DNA of 64,000 bases from Spirometra erinaceieuropaei (taxonomy: Eukaryota > Platyhelminthes > Cestoda > Diphyllobothriidea > Diphyllobothriidae), in contig CACRXP010000168.1 in assembly GCA_902702965.1 (NCBI GenBank), positions 234,570-298,569 of the forward strand, given 5' to 3'. Shown here one piece after another: positions 44,823-56,013 of this stretch (position 1 is its first letter; each line of letters starts with the position of its first letter). The notes beneath the pieces were generated by a model that was not told the origin of the DNA, did no database searches, and worked only from the letters and a program-made list of their open reading frames with translations. A program made the position numbers and the translations under genes.

Positions 44823-45623
44823 TTCCCTTTCCAGTGCACAAGTCCGTTGTCCCAGCCGTTCAAATGTCTGATGCTGTAAGTTGGCGCAACTGCAGACAGA
44901 GCTTGAGATCCCGTCTGCTCCCACTTCATGCACGACCTTGCCTCCCAAATGCATACACCGGGCTTTCGCACACAAGGGGAGTAGAACGTTTCGATCTAAC
45001 ATGAGGCGGAGGAGCCTGGCGGGAAAACAGCCAACAAGCACGTTTCTCGCTTATGTGTGGAGTTGATGGAGACGCAAGATTTTGGAGGGGTGTATATGTA
45101 GTGCACGTGTTGATGGGGAACGTGTAGAGATGTGTTCGTGTCTGCGGTGATTTACCGCAGGATTTCATGAAGGCACATGTGACTGAATAAGCCTATACAG
45201 TGGGTTAATGTGCGTGAACAGCATGGACAGTTGAGAGGGGTGTGGTGGGTGCATGTTGGTGCTCCTGACACCGGCTTCGAGTCTATGTGGAGGAATTCGC
45301 AAGTGACTGACCAGGCAAATCCAAGATGTACGTGTGCGGTGACAATGACGGCAGGATAGTTTCAGGGATATAGGATCTGTCGGGATGGTGAGGTTATTAG
45401 CCGTGGTCGTACTGTGAGTGGGAAGTTGTTAGTGCTGGGTATAAGTGACTTGTTTGGTACGCAGGGTGTGTTTGGAATGTCGATATTGAGGTGAATTCCG
45501 CTTTCGGGGATGAGTATGGGACCGAATTGGCCCATACGGCTTGTGAATGGGTGTGTGCAGTGGGGACAGTGGAGGCGAGGGCGACGGGTATATTTCAGTG
45601 CTCCGGGACTGTTGCACTAGCCA

Positions 45624-45693
45624 CATGACAATGAACTTGCAAATCGCCTACCAGGCCAATACGTGAGGCGTATGTACGACCGCAGTGTGGACA
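45624..45693 (-). pseudogene. RTE zinc-finger remnant
   Basis: The minus strand reads TCPHCGRTYASRIGLVGDLQ, then VHC, a type A finger like those at 25447 and 25753. One zinc His has become Asp (VGDLQ for VGHLR). It shows that the finger tail belongs to the element family and is not peculiar to one copy. Confidence 0.7.
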
Positions 45694-47323
45694 GGTTGGG
45701 ATCGACCCCTTATTGTTATTGGTAAGTGCGGTGGTGGTGAGAGTAGTAGTTGGCGGAACGTTACATGTAGTCACTTTAGTAGCGACATTGAGAGAAATAG
45801 TGGTGTTTGTGGGAATGGCCGCTGTGGTTGGGGCAGGTAAGTTGGCGAGGAGGATTAGCGGGTGACTGAGGAGGGTGGGTTATCGACGGTGTGACTACCG
45901 GTGATGGGGGTCGTTGTCGTCGTGGGGTTGAAGACAGGATTGACAGGAAAGGTATAGATATTGCCAGGTCTCTATTGATTTACGTCCGGATGTGTCCGAC
46001 GAGGCCGATTCGCGCGCGCAATGTGCCTTTTCAGCGTAGGCATCTTGGAGTCAGTCGGCTGCTGGCATTGTGAACCCGAGGCGCTTGTGACTTGGGAGCC
46101 ACCCTTTAGGTTTTGATGTCGGCGATCCGGTATGTTTCATGGACTGCTTCGCCAGCCTTCACTGTTTTTTTTTTCAAGACAGGTCTGCCCTGGAAGGTGT
46201 CACTCTAGATATTCAGGTTGATACGCATCCGCTTCAAAGAGATCTTCAGCGTGTCCTTATAGCGTCGTTTTTGTCCGCCCTGTTTGGCGAGCGCCCCAAA
46301 CGGCATCTTCGATAAAGAGTCGTTTGGGTAACCACCCATTGTCCGTCCTCACCACGTGGTCGCCCGTTTGCAATTACAGTTGCGTCAGCATAGCATGGAT
46401 GAAGAACATTCTGATCTGTTTCGAGACTTCCTTTTCAGGGATCGTTTTCTGCCCTCCCAGCCTCAGTATTCTGCGTAGGCAGATGATGTGAAACTGATTC
46501 AGCTTCCTGACCCGATTAAAATAGATGGTCTAGGCCTTCGCTGCTTACAGAAATGTCGTCAGGAAGACTGCCTTACATATATTCAGTTTGGCGTTCGTTT
46601 AGATAGATAGATAATTTTTATTAAAGACCCGTCGGGGTCCCATCAAAGCAAGTTAAAATTAATTTACATGCGAGTTTTAGACGAGGTAGGCCGAATCTTT
46701 ACAAAATGCAATTCATAGTTTCTGAATTAGAAGTCCATTGAGAAACATGATGATTGAGGGGTAAAAAAAACTCCTTACAAAAAGTTAAAAATGATCGGAT
46801 TAATTTCACAGGAGAAAAAAAACCCTCAATAAAAATAATGACAGAAAAAAGCGAGCAGGATTGGCCTGTAGGTGGCGGTATATAACGGAATGTTGTCGGT
46901 CATCGTCAGGGTAGCAATAAATCTCAGACTTGAGGGGTACGTATGAGGGTCAGACAGGACTGGCCTGCATGTGGCATTGTATACGGGATTCACAATTGAG
47001 ATCTTCTGGGCCGGATTGATACGCCGCATGAGACTATTCGCGTCAAAGTGGCCAGACGAGAGGAACTTAGATGCGATCGGCCACAGCACGCTTCGAGCTC
47101 AGCCGAGCAGTGGGGAAGGGAGGTACGACCAAACTACTAGTAGATGGTGAATACTGAGGGTTCCGCCGTGAGCGTCGACAGACCGCATGACGTCGGAATG
47201 CGGGAGATGACATCAAAAACCGCGAAAATTGTCGCTATGGGGGGAGGATAGCAATGGATTTAGAAACCAATTAAAAACAGGGGTTTCTAATGATATAATT
47301 AGGAGTTACCACTTAATCTACCA

Positions 47324-50150
47324 CTAAATCCCAGGAGGACTCTTCTCGAAGTCAAGAATCTGAGTGTTCGGGAATGAGACCGCTAACAGTGCCTTTATGC
47401 TTTCCGGTGTAAGATGGTTGCGTAATTTCGACTTGAATATCAGTAACCTAGGCGATAATCTAATTTCAGGCGAAAGATTATTCCAAAGGAAGGCATATTT
47501 GGAAGCAAAGAAGAGGGAGCGCTTAGATGTAGTACAAAGAGGCGGTGGAATCACCATGCATGAGTTACGCGTGGCATAAGACCGATCTCTCAGAGTGAGA
47601 GTGTCAATGGGCGGAAGACTGGAGCTAGAGTTGAAGCGAAAAAGGAAGCAAAGGCCAGCTTCGAGTCTTCTAACCCACAAAAACCTCATTTTCGTCAGCT
47701 GACATCTCTGAGTATAAGAAATACCGGACGAAGCTTGAGAGAACAGTTTCCGGGTGAAAACCCTCTGAACATTTTCGATTTTATTACGGTCGCAAGCGTG
47801 AATTAAACCGAAGAAAGGACAGCAGTATTCGAGGACTGGAAGAACAAACATTTGCTAAAGTCTTATCTTCATTTCCGGAAGGAAAAAATTATGCGATATG
47901 AATCCACATATCTGCGCGGCTTTGGCAGAGATTCTATCTGCATGAGGTGACAAAGCATGTTTATTTGTATAACTTAGACCTAGGTCCTTTATGGTGAGGC
48001 ATTCTGAGAGTGGGTTGTTCTGAAAAATTATGGGACCAGGGAGTTTGGTAGGACCAAAAGACATGAAACTACATTTGGATGATGAAAACTCCATCTGCCA
48101 TGTCGAACCCCATCTGCTTAAGCGTAGTAAATCGGCATTAATTTTTTCAACACAAACATTTGCGGTGTCCTTAGAGTATGAGTTAACACACTTGAGGTCA
48201 TCGGCATAAGTAAAAGTTTGCGAATTTCCGAGTTCAGTTGAAATATCATTGATGTACAGAAGAAAGTGTAGCGGATTCAGAACCGTGTCTTGAAGTACGC
48301 CACTCGTGATCGAGTGGGGTGTCGAGTAGCTATTACCGACCATGACTTTCTGATATCGGTTGGACAGATAGGACCTGATGAAGTCGAGTAAAGGCGGCCG
48401 GATGCCGATAGCTTCCAATTTTACTAAAAGACGTCTATGGGGCACCTTGTCAAAGGCTTTGCTAAGATCAAAGTAAATAACTACCACTGACTGCCGCTCA
48501 TTACGAAGAGAAGTGATTAGATTAAGAAAAGCCAAGTGGCATGTTTCGTAGGATCGTTCAGGTAAAAATCCATGCTGACTAGAGCTCAGAAGCCGATTAG
48601 CTAGACAGAAGTCAAGAATTTCATTGAAAATAATCCTTCTAAGAAGTTTTGCTAGAGACGGCGTTTTGTGCACGCCCCGATAGTTATTAACATCGGACCG
48701 AGATCCTGACTTGAAAACGGGAATGATAATTGACGTTTTCCATGTTTTGAGGAAAGAATCCTTTTGAAATATAAACCGAGAATAAATGACTAAGCAATAT
48801 GGGAAGGTCGGACGCTTGTTTAATAATCGAATTCGGAATCCCGTCCGTTCTTGAGCAGTGTGAGTATTTCAAACGGCTTATGTGTTTCTTAATGAGATCT
48901 GAGGAGACATCAATTGTACTCAATGTCCTATGTGAAAGTGATCGAAAGAAAGGGACCGGAACGGACTCGGTAGCAAGGTTTTTTGCAAAGAAAGCACTAA
49001 ACAACCCCGCCTTGTCAGTGTCATCGGTAAGGAAGACTTTGTTATCATTTAGCATGGGTGGAAGTTCATGACCACGCTTAGAGGAGGACCGATGACGGAA
49101 GATGTTAGCGACGGATTTGCCAGGGTTCGAACCACTGAGAGCAATTAATTCTCTTTGCCTGTCGCGCGCTAGGCGCATCCTTGAGGCCATCTCAAATATC
49201 TCTGTGATTCTAAGATGAACAGATAAGGAACTAGTGGATTGGTCACGCAGTTGTCGCCTCAACATTTTTAGTCTGTTCTGAAGAAAATGAGGAACAAGGG
49301 AATCTGGAGAATTAGGCTTGAGATATCTACGCGGCACAAACTCTAGAATGTCCTTGGAAACATTGGACATGACATCACGAAGAATGGTTACATCGCTGCA
49401 AGTGAGGAAGCCAGACCAATCCAAGGATCTCATATAGTTATTTATTAAGTCGCTATCTACGCAGTCGTAGTTCATGAAAGTCTGAACGGCGCTTGTCTTT
49501 TTTGAAAAGGCAAGCGGTAGGCAACAATGAATTAATACGTGGTCACTGTCAAAGTGGTCCTTTTTTAAAGCAACAGAAAGAGGAGCAATGTCATTGGTAA
49601 ATATTAGGTCTAAAATGTGATTATCTCTTGTTGGATAGCGCACCAGTTGGGACCAATTAGAAAAATTGACAATATCTTGAAAGGGCTGGAATCTGAGTGG
49701 GCAGCTATTGGAAACCCAGTCTATTTCAGGAAGGTTAAAATCCCCAGTGATTATTTTAACATCGAAAGCAGCTTCCGAAATTAATTTAAAGATTTCACAG
49801 AGTTGAGAATCATCACTGGCTAAAGAATTTGGGGGATTGTAGATACAGCCAATAATTGCCTTTCTTTGCGGCGAGAGAATAACAGATGCAAAGCAGAAGT
49901 TTCCCGTGAATGAGGAAACATCCAAGTAATAGGGAGAGTGCTTTAGGTAGGATTTAAGGTAAAGAAGACAACCACCCCCACGCCTAGTCGTGCGGTCTTG
50001 GCGGTAAAAATCGAAGTCATCTATGAGAAGGGCAGAGTCAGGAATTAGAGAATGGGTCCAAGATTCTGTTACACATATGATATCAGGCGTCATTTCCAGA
50101 GCAATGGCTCTGATTTGGGCCATCTTGTTTATAACTGACCTGGCATTCAA
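47324..50150 (-). pseudogene. Family B LINE ORF2, endonuclease-RT (two lesions)
   Basis: Endonuclease: MNARSVINKMAQIRAIALEM, ICVTESWTHS, DRTTRRGGGCLLYLK, GCIYNPPNS, IITGDFNLPEIDWV and HFDSDHVLIHCCL. RT: LKYSHCSRTDGIPNSIIKQA, LLSSSQHGFLPERSYETCHL, VVVIYFDLSKAFDKVPHRRL, SGVLQDTVLNPLHFLLYIND and FTYADDLKCVNSY (catalytic YADD), then YTNKHALSPHADRISAKAAQ. The usual QGSVLGP loop reads QDTVLNP here, an odd change at a conserved site. One frameshift near 48680 and one amber stop at 47852-47854 are the only breaks. The C-terminus ends in DFEKSPPGI. Confidence 0.86.
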
Positions 50151-50189
50151 TAATATAATATCTAATGTGTTTCGAACGGCAATGCTATT

Positions 50190-50735
50190 TTAGATGGTAT
50201 TTAAAAAAATTGGAGGTGGATATGTAAGCTGTGAATTAATGACACTTGGAGAATAAGTACCAGTTAATCTAGAGTTATTGACGTACGGGAAGTCAGCAAG
50301 AGAAGGCTGAGTATGAGACCTAAAGGATGTGGGGATATAGTTTTCAAACATTGGAATGCTAGGGGAGTTAGAACATGGATAGACTTGTTGGTAGTTAACT
50401 AGTGGAGGAAGGGGAGGAGGAGGGAGGCTTGAAGAAAAGTAGGGGCTAGCGGGTGAGGATAGGCCGCTATAAGAATGAAAGGGCGGGAAACCAGGTCTAG
50501 GTTGGAAGTCAAAGGAGATAGGTTGACGTACCTGAGAACAATTGGCCTTAAGTGGTGGGAAGCCTGAACTAGGTTGGGGCATAAATGATTTAGGGCACTT
50601 CATGTATGAATTATTTGCTGGATATATAGTAGGGCTTTGATAAGTAACCGGTACGCAGGACAGAGAATTATTCGGGGATATAATTGGAGCTGCGTGGTTT
50701 GTAGACGTGCTAGGCTGAACAGACTTGTTAGATCT
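50190..50735 (-). pseudogene. Family B LINE ORF1, C-terminal part
   Basis: The minus-strand frame reads NNSLSCVPVTYQSPTIYPAN, then KCPKSFMPQPSSGFPPLKAN, PPPPLPPLVNYQQVYP and TYSPSVINSQLTYPPPIFLN. This Pro/Ser/Asn/Tyr-rich tail has the same style as the ORF1 C-terminus of family A. The N-terminal part was lost at the 5' truncation point. Confidence 0.6.
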
Positions 50736-52679
50736 AAGAGAAGATTATGGTCGTGCCACACGGAGGCTCGCAGCCGACCGAAGGCATGGTTGGCTTTGAA
50801 GAGTCGATACGCAAACTCTTTATCGATTATTGTGCTGTGCTAGAGTGCGCTTCCCAGGTAAATGGAGTTGTACAGGGTTTTAAGCTTGTTGCCATTGACA
50901 CTGATTCGAGAGGTGCTGTATTCTGCATTGCATGCTGGTTGGTGCATGACCACCGTTTTATCCGTGTTGATTGTTAGTTCGAAGTTGGCCCACCTGACGG
51001 CAAGTAGATTTGGCTCGTTTGCATGTCCCCTTTGGTCAGAAGCGTCATTCCTTCGGAACTGAGAGGCAGTCCTGCTCTCTCAGTTGGTGAACAGTAGACT
51101 GTCTTGAATGTCGCGAAGAAGTTCTTGAGTTCATTGCAGCAGGCATATCCCGGAGACGGTGAGGCTGAGACCCATCCAGATACCTGCGCTGCAGATCACA
51201 TTGGTAACTAGCATGTCCTGACATTCTCACCTGCGGACTAGAACTCAGTTCAGCAGCTATCAGCGCCGCGACAAGGAGTGCATCCAGGTTGCCTTCTCTT
51301 GCATTGAAAGGTAGAGGAAGGCCTTGACAAGCAGAAAACTATGTTTCTCGGAGTATTGCAGAAGAAGGAGGCCGTTTGCACTAAAAAAAGCCGAGACCAT
51401 GGAGACCCAGCATTCCCTCCCAGGCAAAGTGGTCTGTCTTGACGCGGACGTAGAATTTGTCAAGGACAATCAGTTTGTCCGTCTCCAGCACAGCCGACAG
51501 GAGGGTGTGCAAGTCTTCGATGAACACAGTCTCCTCCTCGTTGGGGCTGGTCAGTGGGTGCGGGAGTGGAGTGGGCACAGATGATGGTGGCGAATTTTGA
51601 TCTCCTAAGAGGCAGGTGGAGGCTCACCAGTCGGTCATTGATGCGTTGCGGTCGATTGGTCAGTTGTCGCACGATGTCCTCCCGGATGGCAAAGACGACG
51701 CTTGCGTCTCATCGCCCGACATCAGTGCGGCCGCTGCAAAAGGAGGTGAAGCCCACAACTACCTCTTACTGTTGGCCTTGTTCGGAGAACGGGGTGTCGC
51801 TGAGAGCAGCTATGTCCACCTTGTAGCACACTAATTCCCGAGAGACTAGGCTGTCCTCCGTTCAGGTTGGTTGTTCCTGGGGTTGTCTAAAAGACAACAA
51901 ACGTTTCAGATGGCCGGAATAAGAGGATTCACCCTCACAGCCTATGGAGTGGGACGGAGGGGAGAGGGAAAGGAGTGGCTATTATTCACTGCCAATTTTT
52001 GACCGCGGGTTTTACATCTACGGGCCACGGTTTACTAGCAGATGGCGTGATTACCCGGCATTTGTTTAGGGCATCTTGTCAGGTACCTTCCTTACCAGGG
52101 GTAAGCCATTCTATTCCTAACTATGACCGCTTAGATATTATACACGGCTGCAGAAATCCACCACCTTGTTTAGTGGAAAGCGCTCCGAGTTAGCATGGGT
52201 CACCTACGGAGTTTCATGTCGCCCTCTCTACAGAGCTTTTGAAAGAAAGGATGGGAAGAGAGCCAGAGTTACTAGATGTAGGAACGCAACCTTGGATATC
52301 CTCACCTGGCTTAGCCCGCCAGTCTAGGCAGTTACCGGGGTGTGGCCTCTTGACACAGCCTAGCTCCAAGGAGCCATGTGTGGGAGTTGGGTGCCAGTTA
52401 ATAAATGATAGCCGTAGTCACCACCTTTACAAAAAAGGATGCGATCTACCAGGTTCCTTACATGGAACACTTAATTGGACACACCCATCTCCCCAAGTAC
52501 GTACACACCGTCCAATTGTCAGAATACCAACCGCCCAGTGCTCTTTCAGATGGCGGGGTCTCCTGGCGCAACTAAAACACACACACGATTTCATTCGAAC
52601 CGTAATTCCAGCTCGTTCATTCGAGTTCAAATATCCCTTCCTGAATGTGATGTCTGTTATAATTAAAATCACCCGAGTT

Positions 52680-53226
52680 GCATTCCGCTAACTCTTTACT
52701 CAGACTGGATTTAAATTTATTCCCTCTGTGTTACAGGCAGCAAAGAGGTGATCTTATCCTCGTCTACAAGATAATACATGGCCTTGAGTATGGGCTTAAA
52801 TTTGAGGACATGTTTCAGTGGCACCTTTCGCCCAATCTTCGTGGTCACTCGATGAAGTTACGGGCAACAATGTCCAGGCCGAATCTTCGTTCTGAATTTT
52901 TCACGCAGAGGGTAGTGCAGAAATGGAACGATCTCCCTCAGTCAGTCGTGGAGGCTACGTCCCTGCAACTCTTCAAGAAACGCTTGGATGATTATTTGTG
53001 TCCCCTGTTTTCCCTCGACAGTCTGAACCTGAATTAATACCCCCGGTCCAGACAAATATTTTCTCTGAGACAATGCTACTCAAATGAACCAAGTACTGTT
53101 TTAATAGTAAACATTTTTTGTTCGTGGACAGTTATTTCTAACGAGCTGGAATGTAATCAATAGGGTTTTCAAAGGCTTTGCCTATTATCCTTACCAAATA
53201 AACTGAAAAAACCTGAACTGAAAAAG
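52680..53226 (+). mobile_element. Family C LINE, short 3' fragment
   Basis: An open frame to 53037 reads LLRLDLNLFPLCYRQQRGDL, ILVYKIIHGL, LRGHSMKLRATMSRPNLRSE, FFTQRVVQKWNDLPQSVVEA and LQLFKKRLDDYL. This is the last module of a CR1/Jockey-type RT ORF, without stops. The 3' UTR ends AAATAAACTGAAAAAACCTG, the family C terminal style. It is strongly 5'-truncated and lies between two minus-strand RTE copies. Confidence 0.8.
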
Positions 53227-53598
53227 ACATTTCAAAATGGACTAAGAGCGCGCCTGGCTGCGCAAAGTGTTACAACGTCATTTATTCCATCACGCAAAGA
53301 TCTTCCCGGCGATGTTGAGCAACGAGATCTCTCCGTGATTGCCATAGAGTTGTCGGTTCCATTTCGGCTTGTAAAGATGAACGATTACCGTATCGTTGAA
53401 ATCCTGGAGAAATTTTCATTGGCGTCACACTTAATGGAACGGTGTTGTAATTTTGTCAGTTGGCCTAGGAGCGCCATGCCTATAGAATTCAACCAGGAGT
53501 GCGTCGGAATCCAGTAATTTCCCACTCAACAACTGAAACACTGTTCTTCGTATTTCTCAGAGGGAGGGCGCGTAGTCCAGTTCGTTATTAATTGTCAT

Positions 53599-55540
53599 TT
53601 TAAGGGAACCGGTAGATGTCAACGTCAGAGACAGATGATGAGCGGTTGAGGACGGTTCTAAAGTGTTTCATCCAGCGCATCAGAATCTTCGACTTCCCTG
53701 CGCGGAATGTTGTTCCGTTGGAGATAAACATTGGTGTGATTTCCTTGATGCAAGGATAGTAGATTACGTTGACTGAGGCGAAGAAGTTCTCCGTTTTACG
53801 GAGGTATTCCTGCCCTCGGATTTTGTCAGTCTTGAGATCCGTCACTGCGTCTTGCACCTCTCATAGTCGTAACTGTATCACCGGCGACCTCTGTAGGAGG
53901 CTTATTTGTTTGCGCCAGCGCGGCAGTCGATGTATTCTTTGTGCAATTTATTCTCCGCTGCAATCAGATACGAATTAATTCGTCGTTATCGTCAAACCAA
54001 CCTTAGTGTTTACGTCGTAGGCGACCAAGGATGCCTAGGACGGTGAGACGAATGAAGCCTCAGGAGTAGCACAAGTGCATCTCCACGGTGAATTTGTCGT
54101 TTAGTGCTCGCTGTTATTTCAGTCGCTGTGTGAATCGATTGTCGAAATCGAAGCGATGAACAAGCAAATTCAACAGACCAATGTGTAACTTACCTGGCGG
54201 TCGCTTACCACGTGGTCTCACGCGCATTTGTAATCGGCGCCCCATCTTTGAAATGACGAGACGGTGATTCGCCCAATTATAGACGTAGCAGCCCAACTTG
54301 GTTACCAGCACTTCCCGTCGATCTCGTCTTAGTACGGGGACGTAATCCAGTAGATGCTACTGCCGAAATGGTTGGTGCTTCTGGGTTGCCTTCCCTCGCA
54401 TCAGAAAGCGGAAGTTAGTGGTGGTATAGAGAAGCCAGCACTCCTAGTCAGCGTGGTCTTTCCCTTTTGCGGGCACTGAAGCCACAAAGGATAGCCTGTC
54501 CGTCTGCCTTCGTCCGATGCAGTAAAGTTTGTAAGCCTAGTCGCAGCTGTTCATTGGGAGCGTGGGCGAGGGGCAAGGGGCTGATGTTGGGGGCCATTTG
54601 GCCAACAAAAAGGCAGGGGTAAAGTTACGAGACGGTCGTTGTTTCCACGCGGAAAACGGGGCAGTCGTCCCACGATGTCGTTTCGGACGGTAAAGACGAA
54701 CCCAACGTCGTGCCGCTCTATCTTTGGGTGGCCATTCCAAAAAAGATGTGGTTGATACTTACAGCATCTAGTTGACCCTATACGGAGAATGGGGCCTAAT
54801 CGGGAACTGCGATGTTAATCTTACGGTGCGCCAGTTTTACAGCTACCAGCGCTGTCTCCCACGCCGCTTGGCTGCTTAATCGATTGTGCAAGAGAGGACG
54901 GATATTACAGGCTGTCATAGAAAGCGGACCTACTCTAACAGTCTATGGAGTGGGGCGGGGATGGAGACCGATAATGCTGTTGTCTGTTTAGTTGTTTCGT
55001 CATGAGTAATACGTATTAGAGCCACGGTCATTGTGCAGATGAAGTGATCCTAATCTTCGTTCAAAGCTTCATTTCTAGCCCGTTCCCCTGCAAAGGGGCA
55101 AGTAGTGCTGTCCCACCTAGGGCTGCTCAGACGTCCAAGACGACTGCAGATCCTCACTCTGAGTCACGACCTTGTTAATGGAGAGTAATCTGAGTTAGCA
55201 TGGGCAACCTACAAGATCACACGGCACACCCTCTCTAGGACTTTCTGAATGAAATATAGGAGGAGGAGGAGGAGGAGGAGTAAAAAGGGGAAGAGCTACC
55301 GCGTAAGGGGACGCACAATAGTAAATATCCTCATTTGGTTTGGCCGCCGGTTGGAGTGGTTGTCAAGATGTGGTCGTTAAGCAGAACCTTGCTCACAGAA
55401 CCACTGGTAGGGGAGTGGTGGCAGTTAAAGCCTGCACGCAACAAGTGGTGTGATCTACTGCTTCTCACACTAGTTCTCCTAGTTAGAAACCCCTACAGCC
55501 ATACATGCACGCAATCTGCCCGCTGGCCTTAAAGTGTCTA
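53599..55540 (-). mobile_element. Decayed RTE-like LINE (5' UTR, endonuclease, linker)
   Basis: Minus strand: 55540-54900 resembles the 5' UTR of the neighbouring RTE copy (both hold GAGTTAGCATGGG on the plus strand). Endonuclease pieces follow: RPKRHRGTTAPF at 54.66 kb, then NHRLVISKMGRRLQMRVRPR and [14 protein letters not shown] at 54.26-54.17 kb. The linker reads MQDAVTDLKTDKIRGQEYLR, then NFFASVNVIYYPCIKEITPM and FISNGTTF at 53857-53600. The RT itself is missing. Stops and frameshifts are frequent. Confidence 0.75.
55258..55281. repeat. (GGA)n microsatellite
   Basis: Eight AGG/GGA units inside the decayed RTE 5' region. Confidence 0.9.
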
Positions 55541-56013
55541 TTCCCCTAATTATGACGAAGGATTGTAAAGCAGCTTAATTCCTATTTGCAGCTCCCGTTT
55601 GGTTAATCAGAAGTATTTTAGACGTTCTTATTTTGTGAATTAGACATGAAACAAAACCCTGCGTTTGGCTATTGCGTGTACAGAGACGCCTGTGCATTTA
55701 CTTGCTATTAAATTTTGACCCCGTAGCAACCTCTGACCTGATTTTCGCCCTGCCTCCCATTTATTCCCAATTTGGTTGTCATTCAGCCTCGCAGTTCGTG
55801 GTTAGGTCCCGACATTCACGTATATCGCCATATCGTGACTCTCCACTAGTGAAGTCTTCATAGGTTTATGAAAAACTACTTCCAGCCTGCTTATTAAAGC
55901 TTTGTAAATTAAACACAAGCACGATCTGCCGAAAGCACGTCAAAAATATTAAGGTGATCGGTTTAAAAAGGACCTCCTCTCTGAGCAGTCTAAGTAACCC
56001 ACCGGACGTTCAA
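55541..56013. other. Upstream region of NUP155
   Basis: AT-rich, no element read. It should contain the NUP155 promoter and 5' UTR or a spliced-leader acceptor. The reading frame of exon 1 is open upstream of the chosen ATG to about 55954. Confidence 0.35.

Larger units (their letters stand above)
46596..50735 (-). mobile_element. CR1-like LINE, family B, nearly full length
   Basis: A minus-strand element from a truncated ORF1 (50735) through a complete ORF2 and 3' UTR to AATAAAAATTATCTATCTATC at 46596. It interrupts the RTE frame: LLLDL before and NAKLNICKAV after. Both junctions carry an ATCTAA-type sequence (near 46602 and 50731), a likely short target-site duplication. The 3' UTR is shared with the plus-strand copy at 41.3-43.6 kb, which points towards it from the other side. 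Confidence 0.85.
44307..52560 (-). mobile_element. RTE-like LINE, minus strand, split by a family B LINE
   Basis: Read on the minus strand from the right: 5' UTR-like sequence (52560-51900), endonuclease (51830-51260: YKVDIAALSDTPFSEQGQ, VVFAIREDIVRQLTNRPQRI, LRRSKFATIICAHS), LKNFFATFKTVYCSPTERAG at 51.1 kb, and the RT end LTINTDKTVVMHQPACNA to FGRLRASVWHDHNL at 50.97-50.74 kb. The family B LINE follows. The RTE then resumes at 46590 with NAKLNICKAVFLTTFL and [20 protein letters not shown], with a finger at 45.69 kb (CPHCGRTYASRIGLVGDLQ) and a 3' UTR to 44307. It is heavily decayed. Confidence 0.78.
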
